Part shown: positions 9,007 to 17,583 of the stretch, piece by piece
Layout of the letters: each line of letters begins with the position of its first letter
Position numbering within the stretch: the stretch's first letter is position 1
Origin: Microbacterium foliorum
GTDB lineage: Bacteria; Actinomycetota; Actinomycetes; Actinomycetales; Microbacteriaceae
Length of the DNA stretch: 64,000 bases
Direction of reading: 5' to 3'
Assembly (NCBI RefSeq): GCF_006385575.1
Contig: NZ_CP041040.1
Span: 2,356,001 to 2,420,000 of the forward strand
Position numbers and translations under genes: made by a program
The notes under the pieces: model-generated
What the model was told of the DNA's origin: nothing
The model's database searches: none
What the model saw: the letters and a program-made list of their open reading frames with translations, nothing else

Positions 9007-10116
9007 TCAGTCCTCGTCTTTGCGCTTGCGCCAGCGGATGCCGGCCGAGATGAACCCGTCGAGATCGCCATCGAAGACGGCGGCGGGGTTGCCCGACTCG
9101 TGTCCGGTGCGGAGATCCTTCACGAGCTGCTGACCGTAGAGGAAGTACGAGCGCATCTGATCGCCCCAGCTCGCCGTGATGTTGCCGGCGAGTTCCTTCT
9201 TCTTCGCGGCCTCCTCCTCCTTCTGGAGGAGCAGGAGCCGGGTCTGCAGCACGCGCATGGCCGCCGCGCGGTTCTGGATCTGCGACTTCTCGTTCTGCAT
9301 CGACACGACGATGCCGGTCGGGAGGTGGGTCAGCCGCACGGCGGAGTCAGTCGTGTTGACCGACTGTCCACCGGGGCCCGACGAGCGGAAGACATCGACG
9401 CGGATGTCGCTCTCGGGGATCTCGACCTCGGTCGCCTCCTCCATCAGAGGAATGACCTCGACCGCGGCGAACGACGTCTGGCGCTTGTCGGCAGAGCCGA
9501 ACGGGCTGATGCGCGCGAGACGATGCGTTCCGGCCTCGACCGACACAGTGCCGAACGCGTAGGGCGCATCGATCTCGAACGTGGCCGACTTGATGCCGGC
9601 GCCCTCGGCGTACGAGGTGTCGAGCACCTTGACGGGGTACTTGTGGCGCTCGGCCCAGCGCAGATACATGCGCATGAGCATCTCAGCGAAGTCGGTGGCG
9701 TCGTCGCCGCCGGCACCCGAGCGGATGGTGATGATGGCTGAACGCTCGTCGTACTCGCCGTCCATGAGCGTCTGGACCTCGAGCTGGTTGATGATCTCGG
9801 TGAGCGCGTTCAGCTCGACGCGAGCCTCGACAGCCGACTCCTCGTCGCCCATCTCGTTCGCGAGGCCGACCAGAACCTCGAGGTCGTCGAGTCGACGGCC
9901 GATGCCCTCGACCCTGGCGAGCGCGGACTGCCGGTGGCTCAGCGCGCTGGTCACCTTCTGTGCGCGTTCGGGGTCGTCCCAGAGGTCCGGCACGCCGGCT
10001 TCCTCGCTGAGGCGCGCGATGTCGGAGCGGAGGGTCTCGACATCGATGACCTCGCGGATGTCACCGTAGGTGAGTCGCAGGGCTTGGATGTCGGCGGAGA
10101 GATCGAGTTCGAGCAT
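9007..10116 (-). CDS. prfB: Peptide chain release factor 2
   Basis: 369 residues. Class I release factor for UGA and UAA stops. It has the SPF codon-recognition tripeptide at 204-206 and the catalytic GGQ at 249-251 in [10 protein letters not shown]. The reading frame is open from the ATG, so there is no programmed +1 frameshift of the E. coli type near codon 25. prfB-ftsE-ftsX-smpB is a conserved actinobacterial order; here two opposite-strand genes separate prfB from ftsE, so each needs its own promoter. A TAGGCT box (10126-10131) lies nine bases before the start. Confidence 0.97.
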   Translation of the reverse strand: MLELDLSADIQALRLTYGDIREVIDVETLRSDIARLSEEAGVPDLWDDPERAQKVTSALSHRQSALARVEGIGRRLDDLEVLVGLANEMGDEESAVEARVELNALTEIINQLEVQTLMDGEYDERSAIITIRSGAGGDDATDFAEMLMRMYLRWAERHKYPVKVLDTSYAEGAGIKSATFEIDAPYAFGTVSVEAGTHRLARISPFGSADKRQTSFAAVEVIPLMEEATEVEIPESDIRVDVFRSSGPGGQSVNTTDSAVRLTHLPTGIVVSMQNEKSQIQNRAAAMRVLQTRLLLLQKEEEAAKKKELAGNITASWGDQMRSYFLYGQQLVKDLRTGHESGNPAAVFDGDLDGFISAGIRWRKRKDED

Positions 10117-10172
10117 GTCTCGTCCAGCCTAACGTGCCGCCTGCACGGGCGGGAACGGCGTTCGAACCGGAG

Positions 10173-10178
10173 TAGCGT
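10173..10178 (+). promoter_or_regulatory. Leaderless-type -10 box, MFS gene
   Basis: TAGCGT followed by seven bases and GTG at 10186. This spacing is the reason for choosing that start over GTG at 10177. No good -35 is visible. Confidence 0.5.
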
Positions 10179-10185
10179 GAAACGA

Positions 10186-11457
10186 GTGAGCAACGCATCC
10201 ACGGTCCTGAGGCGATTCGGACCGATGGTGTATCTCCCGACCGTGCTCTTCTCGCTCGGCGAAGGCGCCGTCATCCCGCTGATCCCCGTGATCGCCGCGC
10301 GAATGGGCGCCGATATCGCGTTCGCCGCTCTCGTGGCATCCGCGCTCGTGGTCGGACAGCTCTGCGGAAACCTCCCTGCGGGCTGGGCCGTCGGCCGCAT
10401 CGGCGAACGCTTCACGATGGTGATCGCCGGCGTGATCGCGATCGGTGCGGGCGTGGGCATGGTCTTCGCCCCCACGCTCGGGGTGCTCGCGGCATCCGTG
10501 TTCCTCCTGGGCTTCTGCGCCGCCGCCTTCGGGCTCGCCCGCCATGCATTCATGACGACGAGGGTCCCGATCGCCTTCCGCGCGCGGGCCCTCTCGCTGC
10601 TGGGCGGAAGCTTCCGGCTCGGCATCTTCATCGGGCCCTTCGTCGCCGCCGGTCTGCTGCAGCTGTTCGGTTCGGAGTCGGCGGCGATCTGGTTCTTCCT
10701 GGGCTGCCTCGTCGTCATGGTGCTGCTCGTGCTTCTCGGCCCGGATCCGGAGAAGACGATCGCGCCGACCACCTCCGTGCGGACCGCCGCGCTTGCGGAT
10801 GATTCGGGCGAGCCCGTGACCGGTTCGATTCCCACCGCCGCGCGCACGGGCATCTTCCGGACCATGTGGCAACAGCGCAGCGTGCTCGGGCGACTGGGGC
10901 TCGCCGCCGCATCCCTGTCGGCCGTGCGGTCGGCCCGGCAGGTGGTGCTGCCGCTGTGGGGTCTCTCGCTCGGCCTGGACGCCTCGACGATCGCGCTGGT
11001 CGTCGGCATCTCAGGTGCGATCGACTTCGCACTGTTCTACGCGAGCGGCCAGGTGATGGACCGGTTCGGACGCCTCTGGGCGGCGATGCCGGCGATGGTG
11101 TTGATGGGAGCGGGGTTCCTCGCGCTCTCCTTCACGCATGACCTGGATGCGGCAGTGCTGTGGTTCGGCATGTTCGCCGCAGTGCTCGGGGTCGGCAACG
11201 GCCTCTCGAGCGGCATCCTGCTGACGCTGGGCGCCGATGTCGCCCCGAAGAGCGAGCCTGCTGCGTTCCTCGGTTCGTGGCGCACGCTGACGGATGCGGG
11301 AGGAGCCGTCGCTCCCCTGCTGGTCTCGGCGATCGTGGCGATCGCCTCACTGCCGATCGCGGCAGCGGCCATGGGAGTTATCGGCCTCGTCGGTGCGGGT
11401 GGCTTCATCCGGTGGATCCCTCGCTTCGTCCCCCGTGCCGAAGAGGAGGGCTCATGA
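10186..11457 (+). CDS. Major facilitator superfamily transporter
   Basis: About 423 residues with 12 predicted membrane segments in two halves, joined by a central cytoplasmic loop near residue 185-215. The loop 2-3 motif of the family appears as GWAVGRIGERF and its counterpart in the second half as GQVMDRFGRLW. MFS proteins are proton-coupled solute carriers; overall make-up resembles drug-export members, but the substrate cannot be read from sequence. The stop overlaps the start of a Nudix hydrolase by four bases, so the pair is co-translated. Confidence 0.88.
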   Translation: MSNASTVLRRFGPMVYLPTVLFSLGEGAVIPLIPVIAARMGADIAFAALVASALVVGQLCGNLPAGWAVGRIGERFTMVIAGVIAIGAGVGMVFAPTLGVLAASVFLLGFCAAAFGLARHAFMTTRVPIAFRARALSLLGGSFRLGIFIGPFVAAGLLQLFGSESAAIWFFLGCLVVMVLLVLLGPDPEKTIAPTTSVRTAALADDSGEPVTGSIPTAARTGIFRTMWQQRSVLGRLGLAAASLSAVRSARQVVLPLWGLSLGLDASTIALVVGISGAIDFALFYASGQVMDRFGRLWAAMPAMVLMGAGFLALSFTHDLDAAVLWFGMFAAVLGVGNGLSSGILLTLGADVAPKSEPAAFLGSWRTLTDAGGAVAPLLVSAIVAIASLPIAAAAMGVIGLVGAGGFIRWIPRFVPRAEEEGS

Positions 11458-12008
11458 TCACCGCCCTCGGTGCCGACGTGCGTCGCCTGGTCATCGGAGC
11501 CGCGTCGTCGACGGATCAGGAGCGGGATGCTGTCGCGGACTTCGCGACCTTCTTCCGCGATGATCATGGGCCGGTATCTCGCGATGATGGGCCGGACCAC
11601 GCCACGGCCTCCGCACTGGTGTTCGACCCTTCGCTCACTCGCACGCTGCTGGTCTTCCACGCCAAAGGACGGTTCTGGGTGCAGCCCGGCGGGCATCTCG
11701 AACCTGAAGACGCATCGATCGCGGAGGCCGCTCTGCGCGAACTGCGCGAGGAGACCGGCGTCGACCTGCCCGCTCTCCTCGAGCCCCTCGTCTACGACCT
11801 CGATCATCACGGGCTGTCTTCCGCCTTCGGCCGCTGCACTTCGCACCTCGACATCGGGGTGGCTGTCGTCGTCGACGACGATCTCGCGCTCGTCGTGAGC
11901 GAGGAGTCGGAGGACGTTCGTTGGTGGCCGATCGACGCACTGCCTGAGCATGTGCCGGACGGTTTCCAGGGGCGGGTGCGCAGGCTGCGGGATCGTCTGG
12001 TCGGCTGA
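11454..12008 (+). CDS. Nudix hydrolase
   Basis: 184 residues. The Nudix box is visible as GGHLEPEDASIAEAALRE followed by LREETGVD; it holds one residue more than the textbook GX5EX7REUXEEXGU spacing between the first glycine and the RE pair, a variant I believe is common in actinobacterial members. The REXXEE metal-binding core is intact. Nudix enzymes split X-linked nucleoside diphosphates; the substrate is unknown. AGGAGGG precedes the ATG, which overlaps the MFS stop. A segment before the box (ALVFDPSLTRTLLVFH) fits the family's first strands. Confidence 0.87.
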   Translation: MITALGADVRRLVIGAASSTDQERDAVADFATFFRDDHGPVSRDDGPDHATASALVFDPSLTRTLLVFHAKGRFWVQPGGHLEPEDASIAEAALRELREETGVDLPALLEPLVYDLDHHGLSSAFGRCTSHLDIGVAVVVDDDLALVVSEESEDVRWWPIDALPEHVPDGFQGRVRRLRDRLVG

Positions 12009-12032
12009 CGTCGACGAGCTCGCGAACGGCAG

Positions 12033-12443
12033 TCAGCGCAGCGCCGTGCGACTCGTCCCTGTCGCTTCCAGCCGCACCCCGTCGGGAACGAACAGGGACA
12101 TGAGCGGCGGACTCCATATGATCGCGACGGTCACCCGTGACGAATGGCCGTCGGGGCTCGACGCCGATTCCAGAGTCACCGCTGCCGGAAGTGCTGCGAG
12201 CAGCCCCTCGGCCTGATCTCTGACGCCCTGATCGGTGAGATCGGCGCGAGCAGTGTCGCCGTCGACTGCCAGCGTGAAACCGTCCGCTCCGGCGAGCGCT
12301 GCCGCGTCGGCGATCGCATCGAGTCTCTTCTGAGAGATGTAGAGGTCTGTCGCGCAGACGCTCACGAGGATGAGGGCGAGGGCGAGCATCGCGTAGCCGA
12401 GAGTCAGGAGCAGCACGCTTCCGTCGTCGCCTGCCCGCCTCAC
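12033..12443 (-). CDS. TadG-like/secretion-associated pseudopilin
   Basis: 136 residues. The N-terminus GDDGSVLLLTLGYAML is a TadG-type signal anchor, followed by ISQKRLDAIADAAALAGADG, the hallmark of putative Flp pilus-assembly TadG/Rv3654c-like proteins. It is the last gene of the tad block and ends 24 bases from the convergent Nudix gene. The GTG at 12443 is chosen because it overlaps the preceding stop as GTGA; a GGAGG stretch is adjacent. Probably membrane-anchored with an extracellular C-terminus. Confidence 0.75.
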   Translation of the reverse strand: MRRAGDDGSVLLLTLGYAMLALALILVSVCATDLYISQKRLDAIADAAALAGADGFTLAVDGDTARADLTDQGVRDQAEGLLAALPAAVTLESASSPDGHSSRVTVAIIWSPPLMSLFVPDGVRLEATGTSRTALR

Positions 12444-12871
12444 CCTCCGCCCCACAGACGAGACATCTTCTGCACGGCGGACCCCTCGACCCCGATGGAA
12501 GCGGCCTCGTCCCATCCGAAGACCGAGGGGATGAGGGGCAGGGACACCGACGTCGCGACCGTGACGGTCATGGTCGCGCCGGCCGATGGGCATGCCACCT
12601 CGGCGGGCACGCAGGTCACAGACACCTCGGTCGATTCCGCGTCGATGCCGTACTGATCGGAGATGCTCGCAAGCACTCGCTCGCTCCGCACGGCTGCCGC
12701 GGCAGCATCCGGGGCCAGGGCGATCGCTCTCGCCGTGTGACGTGCGGCGGCCTCGACGCCCAGCGTCTGCTCCTGGACAGCGCCCAGCGCGGTGATCAAG
12801 TACACGAGCGGTACGAGCAGAATGACGCCGACGGCGATGAACTCGAGGGCCGCCGAGCCGTCGTCATCCAT
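12440..12871 (-). CDS. TadE-like pseudopilin
   Basis: 143 residues. DDDGSAALEFIAVGVILLVPLVYLITALGAV is a TadE-type hydrophobic N-terminus with the conserved glutamate (E10), followed by GVEAAARHTARAIALA, as in TadE/Rv3655c-like proteins. The rest is a small beta-rich domain with two cysteines (TCVPAEVACP), possibly a disulfide outside the membrane. Its start overlaps the preceding stop by eight bases and its stop overlaps the next start by four. Confidence 0.75.
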   Translation of the reverse strand: MDDDGSAALEFIAVGVILLVPLVYLITALGAVQEQTLGVEAAARHTARAIALAPDAAAAAVRSERVLASISDQYGIDAESTEVSVTCVPAEVACPSAGATMTVTVATSVSLPLIPSVFGWDEAASIGVEGSAVQKMSRLWGGG

Positions 12872-13274
12872 CGTCGAACGACTCCTCGGGTGCATGCGCC
12901 TGCACCTCCAACGCGAACGGCACACCGAGAAGCCCGATCACCGGAAGTGTGGTGCGAATGCGAACTTCGATCGTCGGCTGAGCGAGCGCCGTCGAGCGAA
13001 CCACCGTCACATCTTCGGCGTACGCCTCACCGATCGCTCGGGTGATGATCTCCCGTGCGCGCTCGGCTCCCTGATCTGTCGAGGTGTCCGCCAGAGCGGC
13101 GTGATAGGCGCCGTCGACTGCCGCGTCGTGCACGACGTTGCGGACGTAGACGGCGAGCGCGAGTTGCATCACGCCGAGGGTGAGGAGAGTGAGCAGAGTC
13201 CCCACGAGCACGAACTCGACCGGGCTCGATCCGCCCTCGTCCGCGACGAAGGGCCGTGTCGATCTGACGGACAT
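12864..13274 (-). CDS. TadE family pilus-assembly protein
   Basis: 136 residues. The hydrophobic N-terminal helix is introduced by GGSSPVEFVLVGTLLTLLTLG with the TadE glutamate; then follow VRNVVHDAAVDGAYHAALAD and a beta-rich end. TadE-like proteins are minor pilins or pseudopilins assembled by TadA/B/C. The ATG at 13274 is the first that gives a standard TadE N-terminus; its ribosome site (a run of G) is weak. It lies 13 bases after the pilin-like gene and overlaps the next gene. Confidence 0.8.
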   Translation of the reverse strand: MSVRSTRPFVADEGGSSPVEFVLVGTLLTLLTLGVMQLALAVYVRNVVHDAAVDGAYHAALADTSTDQGAERAREIITRAIGEAYAEDVTVVRSTALAQPTIEVRIRTTLPVIGLLGVPFALEVQAHAPEESFDDG

Positions 13275-13287
13275 CGGGTGACCCCCG

Positions 13288-13500
13288 TCAGAGCCCCGAC
13301 ACACGCTGGATGGCCTGTTCGAACAGCGCGCTGAGCGCCGGGCCTGCCACCGCCCAGATCAGCACCACGAGACCCGCCGTCATCAGTGTGACGAGCACCC
13401 ATCCGGGTACGTCTCCGGTTTCGTCGTCGACGAGGTCCTGGAGGAGATCCTGAGAGCGGCGGTCCGCGAAGCGCATCCTCTGGAGTCGAGAAGTTTTCAT
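13288..13500 (-). CDS. Small pilin-like membrane protein of the tad cluster
   Basis: 70 residues. A charged N-terminal third (RFADRRSQDLLQDLVDDETGD) is followed by one hydrophobic helix, VPGWVLVTLMTAGLVVLIWAVAG, and a short tail. Size, position after tadC and the single helix behind a charged leader fit a Flp-type prepilin or the DUF4244 proteins found in actinobacterial tad loci. A clear prepilin peptidase site (G|XXXXEY) is not visible, so whether it is processed is open. Confidence 0.65.
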   Translation of the reverse strand: MKTSRLQRMRFADRRSQDLLQDLVDDETGDVPGWVLVTLMTAGLVVLIWAVAGPALSALFEQAIQRVSGL

Positions 13501-13519
13501 GTCGTCCTTTCGTGATCAC

Positions 13520-14458
13520 TCAGCCGATGCCGAGTCGCAGAATGAAGAGGCCCGGGTAGATGGCGAAGAGAACGGAGAGCGGGAGGATGAGGAACACGAG
13601 CGGGAGGAGCATCAGGATCTCCTTGCGTCCGGCCTGTTCGATGAGGACCCGCTTGGCGTCCTCACGTGCGTCGCCGGCCTGAGCATGTAGGACTGCGGAG
13701 AGCGGGGCACCGTGCTCGAGCGCGGCGATCACCTGGTCGATCGCACGTGAGAGCCCGGGAAGCTGCAGTCGAGCGGCCATCTCGGCGAGGGCATCGGCGA
13801 GCGGTGATCCCGTGCCGACAGCGAGAACCACACGGCGGAGCTCGCCGGCGAGCTCCCCGGATCCGACTGCGGCCACCCGACGCAGGGAGTCGAGGAACCC
13901 CTCCCCTGCTGACAGGCACAGAGCGAGGAACTCGAGGGTCGTCGGCAGCTCGTCGGTCAGTCGAGCCCGACGAGCTGAGACACGTGCCGTCAGCTGCATG
14001 TCGTATCCGAACCCCGCAGCCGCGCCCAGGATGCCGGGCAGCAGCGCGACCGGCGGACTCATGCGCCCCGCGAGCGCGAGCACGATGACAGCGATCGCAC
14101 CGGTCACGATGCCTGCAAGCACCCACCCGAGCTGACGCCCGCGGAAGGCGCCATGCTCCAGCGGGAGCCCGGCCTGCTCGATCCTGTGGCGAAGGGCTTC
14201 ACCACCACCGAGCAGGCGCTCGAAGATCGCCAGCGATCGGCGCCACACTGTCCGGTCACCTGCCGACAGCACTCCGACGCGTGGGAGTGCTCCGTCGGGC
14301 AGGTCGCCATCGGGCACCACGTCTCGCACGTACGGTGCGACACGCAGTGTCAGCGGCGATGCTGACCAGTGCGGCATCGCGGCGAGGATGCAGAGAAGTC
14401 CGGATCCGACCGCGACGCCGCCGAGAATCGCGACCGCGACCGCGGAGACCGGGTTCAC
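13520..14458 (-). CDS. tadC: TadC-like type II/IV secretion inner-membrane protein
   Basis: 312 residues of the T2SS-F domain superfamily. Membrane segments lie near the N-terminus, around 115-150 and at the C-terminus (LMLLPLVFLILPLSVLFAIYPGLF). The conserved cytoplasmic part contains ELPTTLEFLALCLSAGEGFLDSLRRVA and ALRH-type helices (LSRAIDQVIAALEHGAPLSAVLH). With TadB it forms the platform on which the TadA ATPase works. GTG at 14458 overlaps the tadB stop (GTGA). Confidence 0.88.
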   Translation of the reverse strand: MNPVSAVAVAILGGVAVGSGLLCILAAMPHWSASPLTLRVAPYVRDVVPDGDLPDGALPRVGVLSAGDRTVWRRSLAIFERLLGGGEALRHRIEQAGLPLEHGAFRGRQLGWVLAGIVTGAIAVIVLALAGRMSPPVALLPGILGAAAGFGYDMQLTARVSARRARLTDELPTTLEFLALCLSAGEGFLDSLRRVAAVGSGELAGELRRVVLAVGTGSPLADALAEMAARLQLPGLSRAIDQVIAALEHGAPLSAVLHAQAGDAREDAKRVLIEQAGRKEILMLLPLVFLILPLSVLFAIYPGLFILRLGIG

Positions 14459-15312
14459 CCGAACCACCTTCCCGGCTCGGGCAGACGACCGATGCGGATC
14501 ATGATGCGGTATGCGATCACCGACACGCCAGCGCCGAGGCAGATCACCAACATCCCCTCTGCGGTGCCGTAGGCGGCAGCGCCCTCGGGGCGCAGAACGA
14601 GCAGACCGAGGATCACCCAGGGCGCGACCGCCCCGAGCACTGCGGCGCCACGGATCCACGACTGTCGGGCTTCGACCTCGCCGCGCAACACGGCATCCGC
14701 ACGAACCGACGACGACAGCGCGCGCAGAACGCCGGAGAGTTCGGTACCGCCGACCTGTCTTGCCATGCGCAGCGTCTCGATGATGCGGTCGGCGATGGGA
14801 TCGGCCAGCGAGGACTTCAGCCGGTCGAGACTCGTCTCGAACCGACCCGTGGCGCGCAGGTCTCTGGCGAACAGGACGAAGGCGGGCCGGATCATCCCGG
14901 GCGATGACTCAGCCAGGCTCGCGACGGCATCCGGCAGCGACAGCCCCACGCGGATCGATGCGATCAGGAGGTCGCACACGTCGGGCCAGAGCTGTCGCCG
15001 CAGCTTGCGCAGCCGCGTGCGTCGCGATCGCACGAAGACGATCGGCGCCACGCCTGCGGCCGCACCTGCCAGCCCGGCGAGAATCGGAATCGCAGTGAGG
15101 AGCCAGACGACGGAGGCTGCGGCGAGCGCCACCGTCGCGATCACCAGCAGAAGTGTGCGCGCGCTGACGGAGGCGAGGCCGCCTTCTTCGAGCAACCGAG
15201 CCAGACGCCCGCGGCGTCTGACTTTCTCCTCCTCCGGACGCGGAGGCCACAGCCAGGGCGACGCGCACAGCAGCACGCCGGCGGCGAGCATCGCTCCGAG
15301 CAACACCGTCAT
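14455..15312 (-). CDS. tadB: TadB-like type II/IV secretion inner-membrane protein
   Basis: 285 residues, T2SS-F domain. An N-terminal membrane helix, two helices at about 50-90, the cytoplasmic domain with LWPDVCDLLIASIRVGLSLPDAVASLAES and MARQVGGTELSGVLRALSSSVR, and C-terminal helices near 215-275. It pairs with TadC. The ATG at 15312 overlaps the tadA stop (ATGA), showing translational coupling along the operon. Confidence 0.88.
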   Translation of the reverse strand: MTVLLGAMLAAGVLLCASPWLWPPRPEEEKVRRRGRLARLLEEGGLASVSARTLLLVIATVALAAASVVWLLTAIPILAGLAGAAAGVAPIVFVRSRRTRLRKLRRQLWPDVCDLLIASIRVGLSLPDAVASLAESSPGMIRPAFVLFARDLRATGRFETSLDRLKSSLADPIADRIIETLRMARQVGGTELSGVLRALSSSVRADAVLRGEVEARQSWIRGAAVLGAVAPWVILGLLVLRPEGAAAYGTAEGMLVICLGAGVSVIAYRIMIRIGRLPEPGRWFG

Positions 15313-16505
15313 CGTGTGCCTCCCGCAGGTTGCGGCTCGCCGCGTCGCCACACCGCACCGCCTGCGACGGCGGCGCCGCGGATGTAGACCTCTCGCGCGA
15401 CGATCCGCCCCTCGATCACCTCGCCGGTCGGCGCGATGACCTCGTGCACCCGTCTGACTCCGTCATCGCCGCGCACGCAGTGCACGACGAGATCGACCGC
15501 TCTCGCGAGCACAGGCACGATGAATGCTCTGTCTATGTTCCGTCCGGCGAGCAGCGGGAGCAGCGTGAGCTTGTCGAGCGCCTCGGCAGCGGAGTTCGCG
15601 TGCACGGTCGCAGCGCCCGGCACACCGGTGTTCAGCGCGAGCACGAGGTCAAGCGCCTCCGCATCTCTGACCTCACCCACCACCAGGCGATCGGGCCGCA
15701 TCCGCAACGCCTCTTTCACGAGCCTGCGCAGCGTGATCTCGCCGGTTCCTTCGAGGCTCGCCTGACGCCCCTGCAAGGAGACGGCATCGGGACCCTGCAC
15801 AGCGAGCTCGAAGGTCTCCTCGACGGTGATGATCCGTTGACGGTCGGCGCACGAGGCGAGCAGCGCCCCGAGGAACGTGGTCTTGCCCGCATGGGTGGCG
15901 CCCGACACCACGACACTCTTGCCCGCGCGCATCGCCTCGCGCAGCAGATCGCCGAGCTGTGCGGTCAGGGCGCCGTGCTCGACCAGCGCATCGAGGGTGC
16001 GAAAACGGGGCAGGAACTTGCGGATGTTGACCGACCAGGCGCCCCGGACGACATCCGCGATGGCGACATGCAGGCGAGACCCGTCGGGAAGAGACGCATC
16101 CACGAACGGCTGACTGATGTCGACACGGCGGCCGGTCGACTGCAGCATCCGTTCGACGAGATCGCGCAGGGCCGACTCCGTGAGACGCAACTCGATGCGC
16201 TCTGCGACTCCGCCGCGCGCGATGTGGATGCTCTCGGGACCGTTGAGCCAGATCTCCTCGATCTCCGGGTCGTCGAGAAGCGGCTGCAAAGCCCCGAAGC
16301 CGCTCACCGCTGCGAGCACGTCGCGCACGCATGCGGCTTCGTCGTCGATCATCGCCGCACCCCGTGCGAGCGCCAGATCGTTGAACCTGCGCACCTCCGC
16401 CAGCGTGACCGTGCGCGCGGCCGCGGAGTCGAAGGTCGGATCCGTGCCCTCAGCGCGGAGTCGCTGCCGGACGCGCTCTGCGACGAGGACGGAAGGCTGG
16501 ATCAC
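15309..16505 (-). CDS. tadA: TadA/CpaF-type pilus assembly ATPase
   Basis: 398 residues. Hexameric secretion ATPase (T2SS-E/CpaF family). Walker A is GATHAGKT (202-209), Walker B lies in RLVVGEVRDAEALD, the Asp box is near ITVEETFEL, and the His box is in GAATVHANSAAEAL. GTG at 16505 is chosen because GAGG precedes it by eight bases; an ATG at 16532 would add nine residues. It is first in the tad operon. The usual upstream TadZ/CpaE-type ATPase and a prepilin peptidase are absent from this locus. Confidence 0.92.
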   Translation of the reverse strand: MIQPSVLVAERVRQRLRAEGTDPTFDSAAARTVTLAEVRRFNDLALARGAAMIDDEAACVRDVLAAVSGFGALQPLLDDPEIEEIWLNGPESIHIARGGVAERIELRLTESALRDLVERMLQSTGRRVDISQPFVDASLPDGSRLHVAIADVVRGAWSVNIRKFLPRFRTLDALVEHGALTAQLGDLLREAMRAGKSVVVSGATHAGKTTFLGALLASCADRQRIITVEETFELAVQGPDAVSLQGRQASLEGTGEITLRRLVKEALRMRPDRLVVGEVRDAEALDLVLALNTGVPGAATVHANSAAEALDKLTLLPLLAGRNIDRAFIVPVLARAVDLVVHCVRGDDGVRRVHEVIAPTGEVIEGRIVAREVYIRGAAVAGGAVWRRGEPQPAGGTR

Positions 16506-16544
16506 CCGAGCATCCTCGCAAGGATCGAGCACCGCCCGTCGGAG

Positions 16545-16553
16545 TTATCCACA
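16545..16553 (+). other. Consensus DnaA box (single)
   Basis: TTATCCACA, identical to the high-affinity E. coli R1 DnaA box, lies in the 117-base gap between tadA and tRNA-Leu. No second copy is seen nearby, so this is not an origin; it may be a regulatory or titration site or chance. Confidence 0.4.
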
Positions 16554-16605
16554 GCCGAGTTCGGGCTGCGGGCGGATCCTCAGCAACGCACGATCCCCCG
16601 ATCAG

Positions 16606-16611
16606 TAGACT
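16606..16611 (+). promoter_or_regulatory. Possible -10 box of tRNA-Leu
   Basis: TAGACT ends 11 bases upstream of the mature tRNA 5' end. The -35 region is not consensus. Confidence 0.4.
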
Positions 16612-16622
16612 GATTTCACCGC

Positions 16623-16704
16623 GCGGGAGTGGTGAAATTGGCAGACACGCAGGATTTAGGTTCCTGTGCCCTAGGGCGTGTGGGTTCAAGTCCCACCTTC
16701 CGCA
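16623..16704 (+). tRNA. tRNA-Leu (anticodon UAG)
   Basis: The acceptor stem GCGGGAG pairs with CTTCCGC, with discriminator A at 16704. The anticodon stem CAGGA/TCCTG encloses loop TTTAGGT, so the anticodon is TAG, reading CUA/CUN leucine codons. A long variable arm (class II) and GGTTCAAGTCC T-loop follow. The 3' CCA is not encoded (ACCG follows). Length 82 bases. Confidence 0.96.
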
Positions 16705-16770
16705 CCGATCTGTCGCATCCCCCGCGACCGACGACTTGACCGCCGCACAGCGCACGACGACGGGAAATCC

Positions 16771-17541
16771 ATGCATCACGCCGCTCTCATCCCCTGGCTC
16801 GACCCCGCCACCATCATCGGTTCGGCCGGCCCCTGGGCGCTTCTCGTGGTGTGCTTCATCGTCTTCGCCGAGACGGGCCTGCTTGTCGGATTCCTGCTGC
16901 CGGGCGACACGCTGCTGGTGATCTCCGGTCTGCTGTCGCACCCGATCGCCGGCTCCGAGCACGGCGTCTTCGGCATCAACGTGTGGATCGTCGCGCTGCT
17001 CATCGGTCTCGCCGCCTTCGTCGGTGGTGAAGTCGGCTATCTGATCGGGCACAAGGGTGGTCCTGCGGTCTTCGAACGCAAGGAATCGGGCCTGTTCAGC
17101 AAGAAGAACGTCGAGCGGACCAACGCGTTCTTCGAGCGCTTCGGCGGCATCACCGTCATCCTCGCCCGCTTCGTGCCGATCGTGCGCACGTTCGCGCCGG
17201 TCGCCGCCGGTGTGGGCCACATGCCGTGGCGGCGCTACACGCTGTACAACCTGATCGGTGCGATCCTCTGGGGCTTCGGCCTCACGATGTTCGGCTACGC
17301 GATCGGGTTCATCCCGCCGGTCGCGCACTTCGTCGAGAGCTACATCGACCTGATCCTGCTCGCAGCCGTCGGCGGCACCGCGCTGATCACCGTCTGGCAC
17401 TACTTCTCGGAGCGCCACAAGGCCAAGAAGGAGGCCGCGGCAGGCGAGGGAGAGACCGACGCCGCCGAGGCCGAAGCGCTCGCCCTCGACCCCGAGGTCT
17501 TCGACCGCGCTCCCGACTTCGACGGCGACGGCAAGCACTGA
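16771..17541 (+). CDS. DedA/VTT-family membrane protein
   Basis: 256 residues. SNARE-associated/DedA fold with the ETG and LLPGD motifs near residues 32-47, the central GEVGYLIGHKGG stretch, and the family motif FERFGGITVILARFVPIVRTFAP plus AAGVGHMPWRRY. Several membrane segments and two re-entrant loops are expected. DedA proteins act as lipid scramblases or carriers (undecaprenyl phosphate or phospholipid recycling); which lipid applies here is unknown. The acidic C-terminus is disordered. The gene follows tRNA-Leu and converges on ku with a shared hairpin. Confidence 0.92.
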   Translation: MHHAALIPWLDPATIIGSAGPWALLVVCFIVFAETGLLVGFLLPGDTLLVISGLLSHPIAGSEHGVFGINVWIVALLIGLAAFVGGEVGYLIGHKGGPAVFERKESGLFSKKNVERTNAFFERFGGITVILARFVPIVRTFAPVAAGVGHMPWRRYTLYNLIGAILWGFGLTMFGYAIGFIPPVAHFVESYIDLILLAAVGGTALITVWHYFSERHKAKKEAAAGEGETDAAEAEALALDPEVFDRAPDFDGDGKH

Positions 17542-17559
17542 TCTCGAACGAGTGAGACA

Positions 17560-17583
17560 GGCGGGCTGAGGACTCAGCCCGCC
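17560..17583. terminator. Bidirectional terminator between dedA and ku
   Basis: Perfect inverted repeat GGCGGGCTGAG (17560-17570) and CTCAGCCCGCC (17573-17583), followed by TTCTTCTT on the + strand. It overlaps the ku stop codon. Confidence 0.75.

Noticed and set aside
10036..10116. Programmed frameshift in prfB
   Set aside because: The frame is continuous from ATG through GGQ with no in-frame UGA near codon 25.
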